A stretch of 5,123 nt of DNA from Actinomycetota bacterium. GTDB taxonomy: Bacteria; Actinomycetota; Actinomycetes; Actinomycetales; Actinomycetaceae. Positions within the stretch are counted from its first letter, which is position 1. Each line of letters opens with the position of its first letter. Location: positions 1 through 5,123 of the forward strand of contig JAHYYD010000166.1 in assembly GCA_019425105.1 (NCBI GenBank), in the 5' to 3' direction. Positions 1-5,123 of this stretch are shown piece after piece. The position numbers and the translations under genes were made by a program. Below the pieces are notes generated by a model. It did no database searches. It had not been told where the DNA came from and saw nothing but the letters and a program-made list of their open reading frames with translations.

Positions 1-6
1 CCTCCC
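1..6 (-). promoter_or_regulatory. Probable ribosome binding site of the next minus-strand gene (outside window)
   Basis: The minus strand reads GGGAGG exactly at the left edge, a near-ideal actinobacterial Shine-Dalgarno sequence. It lies about 50 nt downstream of a good promoter and just after a hairpin. A gene starting a few bases beyond the window is therefore likely. In related genomes the gene after comF is usually hpf/raiA (ribosome hibernation factor), followed by secA, but this is inferred from synteny only. An ATG at 10-8 on the minus strand could also be a start, but it has no Shine-Dalgarno at the right distance. Confidence 0.4.
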
Positions 7-13
7 GCATTGA

Positions 14-39
14 CGTGAGGAGCGTCCCTGCTGCTCACG
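14..39 (-). other. Hairpin in the leader downstream of comF
   Basis: The arms CGTGAG (14-19) and CTCACG (34-39) pair perfectly. After one G-G mismatch the stem continues with AGC (21-23) against GCT (30-32), closing on a short loop around TCCC. No T-run follows on the minus strand, so it is not a canonical intrinsic terminator. It lies between the candidate promoter and the edge Shine-Dalgarno, so a 5'-leader structure of the next gene is as likely as an end signal for the comF transcript. Confidence 0.4.
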
Positions 40-60
40 CTATCGAAAGTCTGTAGTCAC

Positions 61-89
61 ATCATACCCCAGCCGGTGACGCACGTCAT
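61..89 (-). promoter_or_regulatory. Candidate sigma-A-type promoter for the gene downstream of comF
   Basis: Reading the minus strand, ATGACG (89-84; 4 of 6 bases of TTGACA) is separated by exactly 17 bp from TATGAT (66-61; 5 of 6 bases of TATAAT). The -35 hexamer contains the comF stop codon. Transcription would begin near position 54 and run out of the left edge, leaving a leader of more than 50 nt with a hairpin and a GGGAGG. This would let the downstream gene (expected hpf) be expressed independently of the mtrA operon. Confidence 0.5.
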
Positions 90-832
90 GAGATAAGCCC
101 GGGTCGGCACAGCGTCACAACCGCGTCAAGCCCTCCCACAACACGCTCCATTTCCCGGATCGTCGCCCCCGTCGTCACCACGTCATCCACCGCCACAACA
201 AGAACTCCGCGAGGAGGCACCGCGAGCGCCCGCATCGCCCCCATGCGCCCCACCGTGCGCTGCGCCCCCGCCTTGCCCGACTGGGACGAGGCACCCACGC
301 GCAGTCGCACCGCATCTACCACCCGCACGCGCACTCCTGGCTGCGCGCTCGCCGCCAGAGCCCGCGCAACCGCGCACGCCAGCGGCATCGCCACCTGCCT
401 GCCCCGCAGGCGCCTCTTCCACGAGGAGGGCGCGGGCACCACCCACACGTCCACCGCTCCCCCGGTCGGCGTTGCCCTCCCCTGACGGGAACCCCCAGCG
501 CCAGCGGGCGACCCAGCCACGCCCAGCACCCGGGCCAAGGCGGTGCCGAGGCGAGCCCCGGCCTCGGCGAGAAAATCGGTGACGTCCGTGCGCGCGGAAT
601 GCTTGGCGGTGAGCACGATGCGCCGCAGGGGACCCGCGTAATCCCCCATGGCCAGAGCGGGTATGTCGCCGCGCGCGCCCTCAATGAGCGTCGGGGTCGG
701 CTCGACCTGGGCGAGACGCCGACATGAGGGGCACAGGACCTCGTCCCAGGCGCGACATCCCGCGCATTGCACGGGAAGGATCGCCCCGATCAATCCCCGC
801 GCAAGAGTGCGATGACCGCGCGCACCCACCAC
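86..832 (-). CDS. comF: ComF family protein (phosphoribosyltransferase-type)
   Basis: This is a ComF-family protein of about 248 aa from the GTG at 832. Near the N-terminus is a CAGC...CPSC double CxxC, a likely zinc knuckle (residues 23-37 from this start). Next come YAGPLRRIVLTAKHS, matching the family's Y-x-GPL...K segment, and VPAPSSWKRRLRGRQVA, which corresponds to the usual VPVP...RGFNQA but lacks the FN. The PRPP-binding loop VAVDDVVTTGAT sits near the C-terminus. A Gly/Ala/Ser-rich insertion lies between the K and VPAP segments. ComF proteins are cytoplasmic. In naturally competent bacteria they act in DNA uptake, but in most actinobacteria the role is unproven. The longest frame opens at a GTG at 886, inside lpqB, with a weak ribosome site. 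I prefer 832 (or the adjacent GTG at 829): GGGGTAGG lies just upstream, lpqB ends 5 bp before, and the resulting N-terminus fits the family. It is the last gene of the mtrA operon visible here. Confidence 0.9.
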   Translation of the reverse strand: MVGARGHRTLARGLIGAILPVQCAGCRAWDEVLCPSCRRLAQVEPTPTLIEGARGDIPALAMGDYAGPLRRIVLTAKHSARTDVTDFLAEAGARLGTALARVLGVAGSPAGAGGSRQGRATPTGGAVDVWVVPAPSSWKRRLRGRQVAMPLACAVARALAASAQPGVRVRVVDAVRLRVGASSQSGKAGAQRTVGRMGAMRALAVPPRGVLVVAVDDVVTTGATIREMERVVGGLDAVVTLCRPGLIS

Positions 833-836
833 GACA

Positions 837-844
837 CCTACCCC
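837..844 (-). promoter_or_regulatory. comF ribosome binding site (decides start)
   Basis: GGGGTAGG on the minus strand spans the lpqB stop codon (TAG, 840-838). It lies 4 nt before a GTG at 832 and 7 nt before a second GTG at 829. This supports a comF start right after lpqB rather than 49 bp inside it. Confidence 0.5.
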
Positions 845-2487
845 GCGTAGCGCGCAGACGTCAGCGGATCGGGGGCGTTTTGCCACAGCGCGCCCGAGCG
901 GATCAGGACCTGGGGTTTGCCCGCGTCATCGGTGCCCGTAATGACGATTGACGAGGAGGACGCGCCGGCGCTCATCGTTCTCACGCGGATGGGCAGCGAC
1001 ACGTTCGACGGCAAACCACCCAGGGGAAGGGTGACGAGCTGGTCGTCGGAGCTTCCTGCTTCGCGCACGACGAGGGCCAGGCCCGTTGAGGTCGTCCACG
1101 AGCCATCGATGACAGTTCCGCGTTCGAGACTCACCTGGGTCAGGGATCGCATCGCCTGCGGGCGTCCCGCGGGGCCGCGTTCGACGACGCCCACCCATGC
1201 GCTGGAATCGGCTCCGCGAATCACGAGCGCGCGCACCCCATCCGGCGAGATACGCACGGCGCGAATATCGCCCGCGCCCTCAGACTCGACGCTCACGGGG
1301 AAGACGCCATCCGCCCCACCCGCGACCGAGACAGAGGCCGCCGACGTCGAGGCGCCCCACACCCAGCCGAAACGATCAATGGAGGGGCCCGCAGGCGCGG
1401 TGCCGGGAATAAACGCCACGGATGTACCCGCTCGCTGCGCGTACACCCCGTCGGTGCTACTCCACGCGATGAGCGACGGATCCACCGGCGACGCCGTCGG
1501 AGAGGAAGCCCCCGACACCGAGGCGAGCATCGTCATCGTCGTACCCGAGACGATTCCCACCCCGTCCGGCCCGGCGCCGACGAGAGTGTCGAGGGAATAC
1601 GTGGGCTCAGCAGGAGGGGCGGACGCGTCCAAGGTCTCGCCGGACAGCGACACGCTCACCTGGGACACGTCTGTTGCCTGTGTGAGCGTGCGCGTCAACT
1701 CCCATGCCAGGCTCTCGCGGCCGCCCTCGCTCGCGGGCATGACGGCGTTGAGTTCGACGTGCGCGACTCCATCACTGACGTCGACGCCGTGAGAGGGGAT
1801 CGTCGTGCCCGCGGGGATCGCGTTCGCGGTGACGGGAGCGAGGGCCTGGCTGGGCCCGGCGACGAGGCCGGCCAGCAGATACGAGGCGAGGCGACGCGAG
1901 GGATACCACCGAGGATCCGCGACCAGGTCGGAGCCTTCCACAGTCGGGAAGTAGAGGTTGACGAGCGAGTACGAGGCCGTAAAGGCCGCCCGGCTCATGA
2001 GGACCATGTTGTCGGGCGCGTTGATGCGCCACTGCCCGTCTTCACGCACGAGCGTGAACGTGTGCGAGGCCGTGGATGCATCGACGCGCGTGAGCACACC
2101 CGAGGAATCGACGCTGGCCACGCCGAGCACCGAGACCGTCACATCGACCTGCGAGGCCGTCTCGGAGCCGGCGGTGATGGCGGGCGTCGTGTCGGTGTCG
2201 TAGAGGAGAATCTCCGTGTCCGGCTGCCAGGTGCGAGCGGAGGAAGCACTCAGGAAGAGGCGGGCGGTCGCAAAGTCGTCCTGCGGCCCGGCCGCGCACG
2301 CCAGGAGGAAATCATTGACGAGGGTCGCCGCATCGGAGCCGTCAGCGGGCCCCTCCGCCGAAAACTGGACGCCACTGCCGTCGCGGGAGGACACGTCGAA
2401 GGGAGCCGGAGCCGACGACCGGGGCAGGGACGTGCAGCCCGCGAGAATCAAGCACGCGAGAGCAACGAGGACGAGGGAGCGTTTCAT
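838..2487 (-). CDS. lpqB: Lipoprotein LpqB, partner of the MtrAB two-component system
   Basis: This is a 549-aa secreted lipoprotein. MKRSLVLVALACLILAGC is a lipoprotein signal peptide with lipobox LAGC, and Cys18 would be lipidated and anchored outside the cytoplasmic membrane. An N-terminal domain (about 45-165) is followed by a GerMN-type domain at about 200-286, recognisable from RLASYLLAGLVAGP and the DGVAHVELNA strand. The C-terminal half (about 295-549) is the LpqB beta-propeller-like region, rich in Ser, Gly and Thr. Mycobacterial LpqB is slightly longer and interacts with the MtrB sensor domain, tuning MtrA phosphorylation and envelope and division traits. The same role is inferred here from sequence pattern and operon position. 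The start is the ATG at 2487, not the in-frame GTG at 2499: GGGAGG lies 4 nt before this ATG, and the GTG would begin before that ribosome site. The ATG overlaps the mtrB stop as ATGA. Confidence 0.95.
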   Translation of the reverse strand: MKRSLVLVALACLILAGCTSLPRSSAPAPFDVSSRDGSGVQFSAEGPADGSDAATLVNDFLLACAAGPQDDFATARLFLSASSARTWQPDTEILLYDTDTTPAITAGSETASQVDVTVSVLGVASVDSSGVLTRVDASTASHTFTLVREDGQWRINAPDNMVLMSRAAFTASYSLVNLYFPTVEGSDLVADPRWYPSRRLASYLLAGLVAGPSQALAPVTANAIPAGTTIPSHGVDVSDGVAHVELNAVMPASEGGRESLAWELTRTLTQATDVSQVSVSLSGETLDASAPPAEPTYSLDTLVGAGPDGVGIVSGTTMTMLASVSGASSPTASPVDPSLIAWSSTDGVYAQRAGTSVAFIPGTAPAGPSIDRFGWVWGASTSAASVSVAGGADGVFPVSVESEGAGDIRAVRISPDGVRALVIRGADSSAWVGVVERGPAGRPQAMRSLTQVSLERGTVIDGSWTTSTGLALVVREAGSSDDQLVTLPLGGLPSNVSLPIRVRTMSAGASSSSIVITGTDDAGKPQVLIRSGALWQNAPDPLTSARYAG

Positions 2488-4103
2488 TCGGCCTCCCACA
2501 GGACGAGGGGGCGGCTGGCGATCTCCTCGCCGGCTCGCTTGGGCAGTGTCATCAGGAAGGATGCCCCCTTTCCCGGCTCGCCGTACGCCTGCAGGCGCCC
2601 GCCGTGGATGGCGACATCTTCCGTCGCGATCGCCAGGCCGAGGCCGGTGCCTCCAGTCGTGCGCGCCCGCGCGGTATCCGCACGGTAGAAGCGATCGAAG
2701 ACATGGTCAGCGACCTCCTGGGTCATTCCCACGCCGCGGTCGCGCACGCGGCAGGCCACGTCCGTCTCGGTGGCCGCCACGGTGATCGTCACCGTCGTAC
2801 CGTCCGCGTGCTCAATCGCGTTGACAACGAGGTTGCGGATCACGCGTTCAATGCGGCGCTCATCGATCTCTGCACCAGCTCGCACCGGAGCCACGATCTC
2901 AACCGTGACGCCCTGGCGCTGCGCGAGATCAGCGCACGCTTCGACGACGCGGGTCACGATGGGGCGCAGGTCACGTTCCTCTGCATCCAGCAGCGCGCTC
3001 GCGGCGTCGTATCGCGAGATTTCCAGCAGGTCGGCAAGCATCTGCTCCATACGTTCGGTCTGGTCATGCAGGAGCTCCGCGGACCGGCGCGCGTGCGCGG
3101 GCAGCTCGTCGCGGTTATCCCACACGACGTCCTCGGCCATGCGGATCGTCGTCAGCGGCGTGCGCAGCTCGTGGGACACGTCGGAGACGAAGCGCTGCTG
3201 GAGCTTGGCGAGCTCGTCGTAGCGCGAGATGGTGTCCTGCAGCGAGGACGTCATCGCGTTGAATGCGCGTCCCAAGTCCGCCATCTCGTCATCGCCGTGC
3301 ACGTCAACGCGCACATCCAGGTCGCCCTCGGAGGCCTTCGTCGCCGCCTGGGCGGTCACGCGAACCGGCAGGAGCAGGCGATGGAGGAGCGCAAACACGC
3401 CGATCGGCAGGGCGACGATGACCGGCAGGGAGGACAGGAGCAGAACCCGCAGAACGACATCGACCTGGGCTTGGTCGGCGGACAGCGAATACAGAATGTA
3501 GAGCTCGTGCGTGCCCGCTCGGGGCAGCTGAACCTGGGTGCCGACGAGGATCCCCGGCTCTTCCTTCTTGCCGTCGCTCGAACGGATAGCCACCGACTGC
3601 CACTGCGCCCCTCCCCCAGCAACCGCCGCGCGCATCTGCGCCGTCACGAGGCCGCGCATCTGCTCATCCTCAATCTGGTTGATGCGCAGCGAGGCCGCGG
3701 TGCCCTCGGAGCGCAGCAGCGCCACATTGGTCGCACCCGCGCCCGCAGCCGAGGCCTTGAGCGAGGCCAGCGCCCCGCGCGCGGACTCCTGCACCTGAGC
3801 GGGAGACGAAGCCGTCGACGACGAAAAAACGGACTGAGCCGAGGAGAACCGCAGGGACGCGTCGGCCAAGATCGCATCCCTGCGCGTCTCGAACATGGAC
3901 GTGCGCAGTTGGGAGGCGATGATGACGCCCGAGACGAGAACAATTACGAGGACCGCGAGCGTAATCGCGACCGCGAGCCGAGCCGACAGGGAGTGACGGA
4001 TGCGGCGGGCGATATGCGAGGACGCGAGAAAGCCCCACGGCCTCGACGACGTAATGACGCCCACGAGGCGCTTGAGCGCGTCCCTACGCTCCCGCGCCTG
4101 CAC
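2484..4103 (-). CDS. mtrB: Sensor histidine kinase MtrB
   Basis: This is a 539-aa membrane histidine kinase and the cognate kinase of MtrA. A basic cytoplasmic N-terminus leads into TM1 (about 43-65). An extracytoplasmic sensor domain (about 66-216) is followed by TM2 (about 217-241) and a HAMP domain (about 242-295). The H-box FVSDVSHELRTPLTTI puts the phospho-accepting His at residue 311. The ATP-binding domain has the N-box (N424 and N428 in NLVVNAIEHADG), G1 DRGVGM (455-460), F-box FDRFYRAD (469-476) and G2 GGTGLGLAIA (484-493), so all catalytic motifs are intact. Family members control cell-wall metabolism, division and osmotic responses through MtrA. The GTG start at 4103 overlaps the end of mtrA by 20 bp and has GGGTGGGA just upstream; the next in-frame GTG (4061) lacks a well-placed ribosome site. 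The length is slightly below mycobacterial MtrB (about 567 aa). Confidence 0.96.
   Translation of the reverse strand: MQARERRDALKRLVGVITSSRPWGFLASSHIARRIRHSLSARLAVAITLAVLVIVLVSGVIIASQLRTSMFETRRDAILADASLRFSSAQSVFSSSTASSPAQVQESARGALASLKASAAGAGATNVALLRSEGTAASLRINQIEDEQMRGLVTAQMRAAVAGGGAQWQSVAIRSSDGKKEEPGILVGTQVQLPRAGTHELYILYSLSADQAQVDVVLRVLLLSSLPVIVALPIGVFALLHRLLLPVRVTAQAATKASEGDLDVRVDVHGDDEMADLGRAFNAMTSSLQDTISRYDELAKLQQRFVSDVSHELRTPLTTIRMAEDVVWDNRDELPAHARRSAELLHDQTERMEQMLADLLEISRYDAASALLDAEERDLRPIVTRVVEACADLAQRQGVTVEIVAPVRAGAEIDERRIERVIRNLVVNAIEHADGTTVTITVAATETDVACRVRDRGVGMTQEVADHVFDRFYRADTARARTTGGTGLGLAIATEDVAIHGGRLQAYGEPGKGASFLMTLPKRAGEEIASRPLVLWEAE
2492..2497 (-). promoter_or_regulatory. lpqB ribosome binding site (decides start)
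   Basis: The minus strand has GGGAGG, then CCGA, then ATG (2487). The site lies inside the last codons of mtrB (the Trp-Glu before the C-terminal Ala-Glu), giving translational coupling. It rules against the upstream GTG at 2499, because the ribosome site would then lie within the coding sequence. Confidence 0.75.
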
Positions 4104-4767
4104 GGTATCCCACCCCGCGGACAGTCACAACGAGCTCGGGACGCTCCGGGTCACGCTCGATCTTCGAGCGCAGACGCTGCACGTGAACGTTCACGAGCCG
4201 GGTGTCGGCCGCGTGACGGTAGCCCCACACCTGTTCGAGGAGCTCTTCACGCGAAAAGACCTTCCAGGGCGCGCGAGCCAGCGTCACCAGGAGGTCGAAT
4301 TCGAGGGGCGTCAGAGCGATGACATGCCCTCCTCGCTTCACAACGTGACCGGCCACGTCGATGGACAGGTCCTGCAACGTGAGCCCCTCGTCCACCTGGG
4401 CGTCCTCGCGTCCGCGCAAACGTGCGCGCACGCGGGCCACGAGCTCCTTGGGTTTGAAAGGCTTGGGCACGTAGTCGTCGGCTCCGGCCTCCAGTCCCGT
4501 GACGACGTCAGACGTGTCGGAACGAGCGGTCAACATAACGATCGGCGCATCCGAGATACGTCGAATCGCACGGCACACGTCAAAGCCGTCCATGCCCGGC
4601 AGCATCACGTCCAGCAGGACGAGGTCGGGGTGGCTCTCTTGGAATTGAGCCAGCGCCTGGGATCCATCGGCACAAAAGACGACGTCGAAGCCCTCATTCT
4701 GCAGGACAATCCCGATCATCTCGGCCAGGGCGACGTCGTCGTCGACGACGAGGATGCGCGAACTCAT
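4084..4767 (-). CDS. mtrA: DNA-binding response regulator MtrA
   Basis: This is a complete 227-aa OmpR/PhoB-family regulator. In the receiver domain (about 3-118) the acidic pocket is D9/D10, the phosphorylated residue is D53 in LVLLDVMLPGMDG, and the switch residues are T80, Y99 and K102 (DDYVPKPFKPKELVARVRAR). The winged-helix domain (about 127-224) carries LTPLEFDLLVTLARAP, EQVWGYRHAADTRLVNVHVQ as the recognition-helix region, and the wing VVTVRGVGYRAG. From memory the recognition segment is practically identical to mycobacterial MtrA, so DNA-site preference should be conserved. MtrA regulates cell-wall hydrolase, division and replication-linked genes and is often essential. ATG at 4767 gives the standard N-terminus. 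No good Shine-Dalgarno precedes it, and a -10-like CACTAT ends 6 nt before the ATG, so the mRNA may be leaderless. It is the first gene of the operon. Confidence 0.97.
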   Translation of the reverse strand: MSSRILVVDDDVALAEMIGIVLQNEGFDVVFCADGSQALAQFQESHPDLVLLDVMLPGMDGFDVCRAIRRISDAPIVMLTARSDTSDVVTGLEAGADDYVPKPFKPKELVARVRARLRGREDAQVDEGLTLQDLSIDVAGHVVKRGGHVIALTPLEFDLLVTLARAPWKVFSREELLEQVWGYRHAADTRLVNVHVQRLRSKIERDPERPELVVTVRGVGYRAGAGA

Positions 4768-4785
4768 GTCACGATAGTGTCACGA
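4767..4785. promoter_or_regulatory. Direct repeat at mtrA start, candidate MtrA operator
   Basis: TGTCACGA occurs at 4767-4774 and again at 4778-4785, a perfect 8-bp direct repeat with a period of 11 bp. That is the spacing expected for a tandem dimer of an OmpR/PhoB-family regulator. The GTCAC core resembles the GTCAC-type repeats reported for mycobacterial MtrA. The site overlaps the mtrA start codon and the putative -10, so binding would be expected to repress. Assignment to MtrA is inference. Confidence 0.45.
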
Positions 4786-4802
4786 AATCGCAACGAACGC
4801 AG
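4774..4802 (-). promoter_or_regulatory. Possible mtrA operon promoter (leaderless)
   Basis: On the minus strand CACTAT (4779-4774) has the A at position 2 and the T at position 6 that matter most in a -10 element, and it ends 6 nt before the mtrA ATG. That would place the transcript start at or next to the A of the ATG. The corresponding -35 region (CTGCGT, 17 bp upstream) is a poor match, so the call is weak. Confidence 0.25.
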
Positions 4803-4830
4803 AAGACTCGCGCATCAACGACCCAATTTC

Positions 4831-4841
4831 TGTCCTGGACA
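4831..4841. promoter_or_regulatory. Short perfect dyad in the divergent intergenic region
   Basis: TGTCCTGGACA is a perfect 5+1+5 inverted repeat in the 142-bp region between the divergent starts. Its right half, TGGACA, matches 5 of 6 bases of a -35 element pointing toward the plus-strand gene, although no good -10 is found 16-18 bp downstream. It may be an operator or may be chance. Confidence 0.25.
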
Positions 4842-4899
4842 AGGTTTCACGCGACGGCCACGTATGGCAGGATTGGTCACAGACCGACACCATCAACAT

Positions 4900-4904
4900 G
4901 GAGG
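4900..4904 (+). promoter_or_regulatory. Ribosome binding site of the divergent plus-strand gene
   Basis: GGAGG is followed by 5 nt (CACGA) and then the ATG at 4910. This is an ideal spacing and fixes the start of the partial gene. Confidence 0.75.
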
Positions 4905-4909
4905 CACGA

Positions 4910-5123
4910 ATGAGCACCCCGTGGACCGCTCCCGACTCGTCGAACCCGTATCAGCCCACCGGGGCACAGCCAGGGGCAGCGGGCGGCCAGGCGTATGGCT
5001 CTCAATCCCCCTACGGCGGCCAGCAGGGTTACGGCGGCCAGCCCGGCTACGGGGCGCAGCAAGGCTATGGCGGCCAGCCCGGCTACGGGGCGCAGCAAGG
5101 CTATGGCGGCCAGCCCGGCTACG
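4910..5123 (+). CDS. Partial protein with Gly/Tyr/Gln-rich repeat N-terminus
   Basis: The first 71 codons are visible and the gene runs off the right edge. The protein starts MSTPWTAPDSSNPYQPTGAQ and then becomes almost only Gly, Tyr, Gln, Pro and Ala, built from GYGGQPGYGAQQ units. There is no signal peptide, membrane segment or catalytic motif in the visible part. In actinobacteria such disordered Pro/Gly/Gln/Tyr-rich N-termini commonly precede multi-pass membrane domains (for example DUF4190, DUF4870, RDD or a glycerophosphodiester phosphodiesterase membrane domain), so a cytosolic tail on a membrane protein is plausible. The visible part cannot decide which. It is divergent from mtrA and shares the intergenic region, so co-regulation by MtrA is possible. 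The frame is supported by the ribosome site and by the repeat staying in frame. Confidence 0.8.
   Translation, partial: MSTPWTAPDSSNPYQPTGAQPGAAGGQAYGSQSPYGGQQGYGGQPGYGAQQGYGGQPGYGAQQGYGGQPGY
5027..5123 (+). repeat. 36-bp in-frame tandem repeat
   Basis: There are two full units (5027-5062 and 5063-5098) and a third cut by the window edge (5099-5123). Each encodes GYGGQPGYGAQQ. Units 1 and 2 differ only at two synonymous third positions at the start (GGT TAC versus GGC TAT), and the visible part of unit 3 is identical to unit 2. Such near-identity points to recent expansion or ongoing homogenisation. The array probably continues past the edge. Confidence 0.9.

Noticed and set aside
14..39. 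Intrinsic terminator after comF
   Set aside because: The stem is plausible but no T-run follows on the minus strand. A promoter lies upstream and a ribosome site follows, so I call it a hairpin only.
56..80. Inverted GTCAC...GTGAC pair around the left-edge -10
   Set aside because: Five-base motifs of this kind recur by chance in this sequence (also at 114-118), and there is no 11-bp direct repeat as at mtrA.
917..1792. A 291-codon plus-strand frame opposite lpqB
   Set aside because: Antisense shadow of lpqB: no recognisable motif, composition dominated by Pro, Thr, Arg and Ser, and it starts inside lpqB.
1759..2688. A 309-codon plus-strand frame opposite lpqB and mtrB
   Set aside because: Arg/Gly-rich shadow translation crossing the lpqB/mtrB junction, with no domain.
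2604..4322. A 572-codon open frame on the plus strand opposite mtrB and the end of mtrA
   Set aside because: It is antisense to clear histidine kinase and regulator coding sequence. The translation is Arg/His/Gly-rich with no domain, as expected from GC-rich third-position bias.
4845..4873. Promoter TTTCAC-17-CAGGAT for the plus-strand gene
   Set aside because: The spacing is right, but both hexamers match consensus too poorly to list as a feature. The true promoter of this gene is not clear.
4877..5098. Minus-strand frame with repeated LRPVAGLAA-like text
   Set aside because: It is the reverse-strand reading of the 36-bp repeat. The plus-strand frame has an ideal ribosome site and a natural protein start.
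5027..5123. CRISPR-like array
   Set aside because: The units are directly adjacent without spacers, and the period is a multiple of three in frame. This is a coding tandem repeat.

Overview
This is a high-GC actinobacterial chromosome segment. It carries the conserved mtrA-mtrB-lpqB-comF cluster on the minus strand, read from right to left. The MtrA sequence is very close to the family pattern I know from mycobacteria, including the whole recognition-helix motif, so phylum Actinomycetota is secure. Features such as the comF gene directly after lpqB and the style of the Tyr/Gly/Gln-rich protein next to mtrA suggest an Actinomyces/Schaalia-type or related organism. That genus-level placement is an inference.

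Layout from left to right: positions 1-85 are a short non-coding leader that appears to belong to the next minus-strand gene outside the window. It has a good promoter (aTGACg-17-TATGAT) overlapping the comF stop codon, a hairpin, and a GGGAGG at the very edge. In related genomes the next genes are hpf/raiA and secA. comF (ComF-type phosphoribosyltransferase protein) follows at 86-832, then lpqB (lipoprotein) at 838-2487, mtrB (sensor kinase) at 2484-4103 and mtrA (response regulator) at 4084-4767. A 142-bp divergent intergenic region (4768-4909) then separates mtrA from a plus-strand gene at 4910, which runs off the right edge. Only the low-complexity N-terminus of that gene is visible, with a 36-bp tandem repeat.

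The four minus-strand genes are tightly packed: mtrA/mtrB overlap by 20 bp, mtrB/lpqB by the 4-bp ATGA, and lpqB/comF are about 5 bp apart. They are almost certainly one translationally coupled operon. MtrB senses a cell-envelope or division-related cue and phosphorylates MtrA. LpqB is the extracytoplasmic lipoprotein partner that modulates MtrB. comF is probably only a passenger of the operon.

Nothing here looks like an undescribed system. The most interesting signals are regulatory: a perfect 8-bp direct repeat with an 11-bp period at the mtrA start codon, which is a candidate MtrA autoregulatory site on a possibly leaderless mRNA; the promoter/hairpin leader at the left edge; and the repeat-built N-terminus of the divergent gene.
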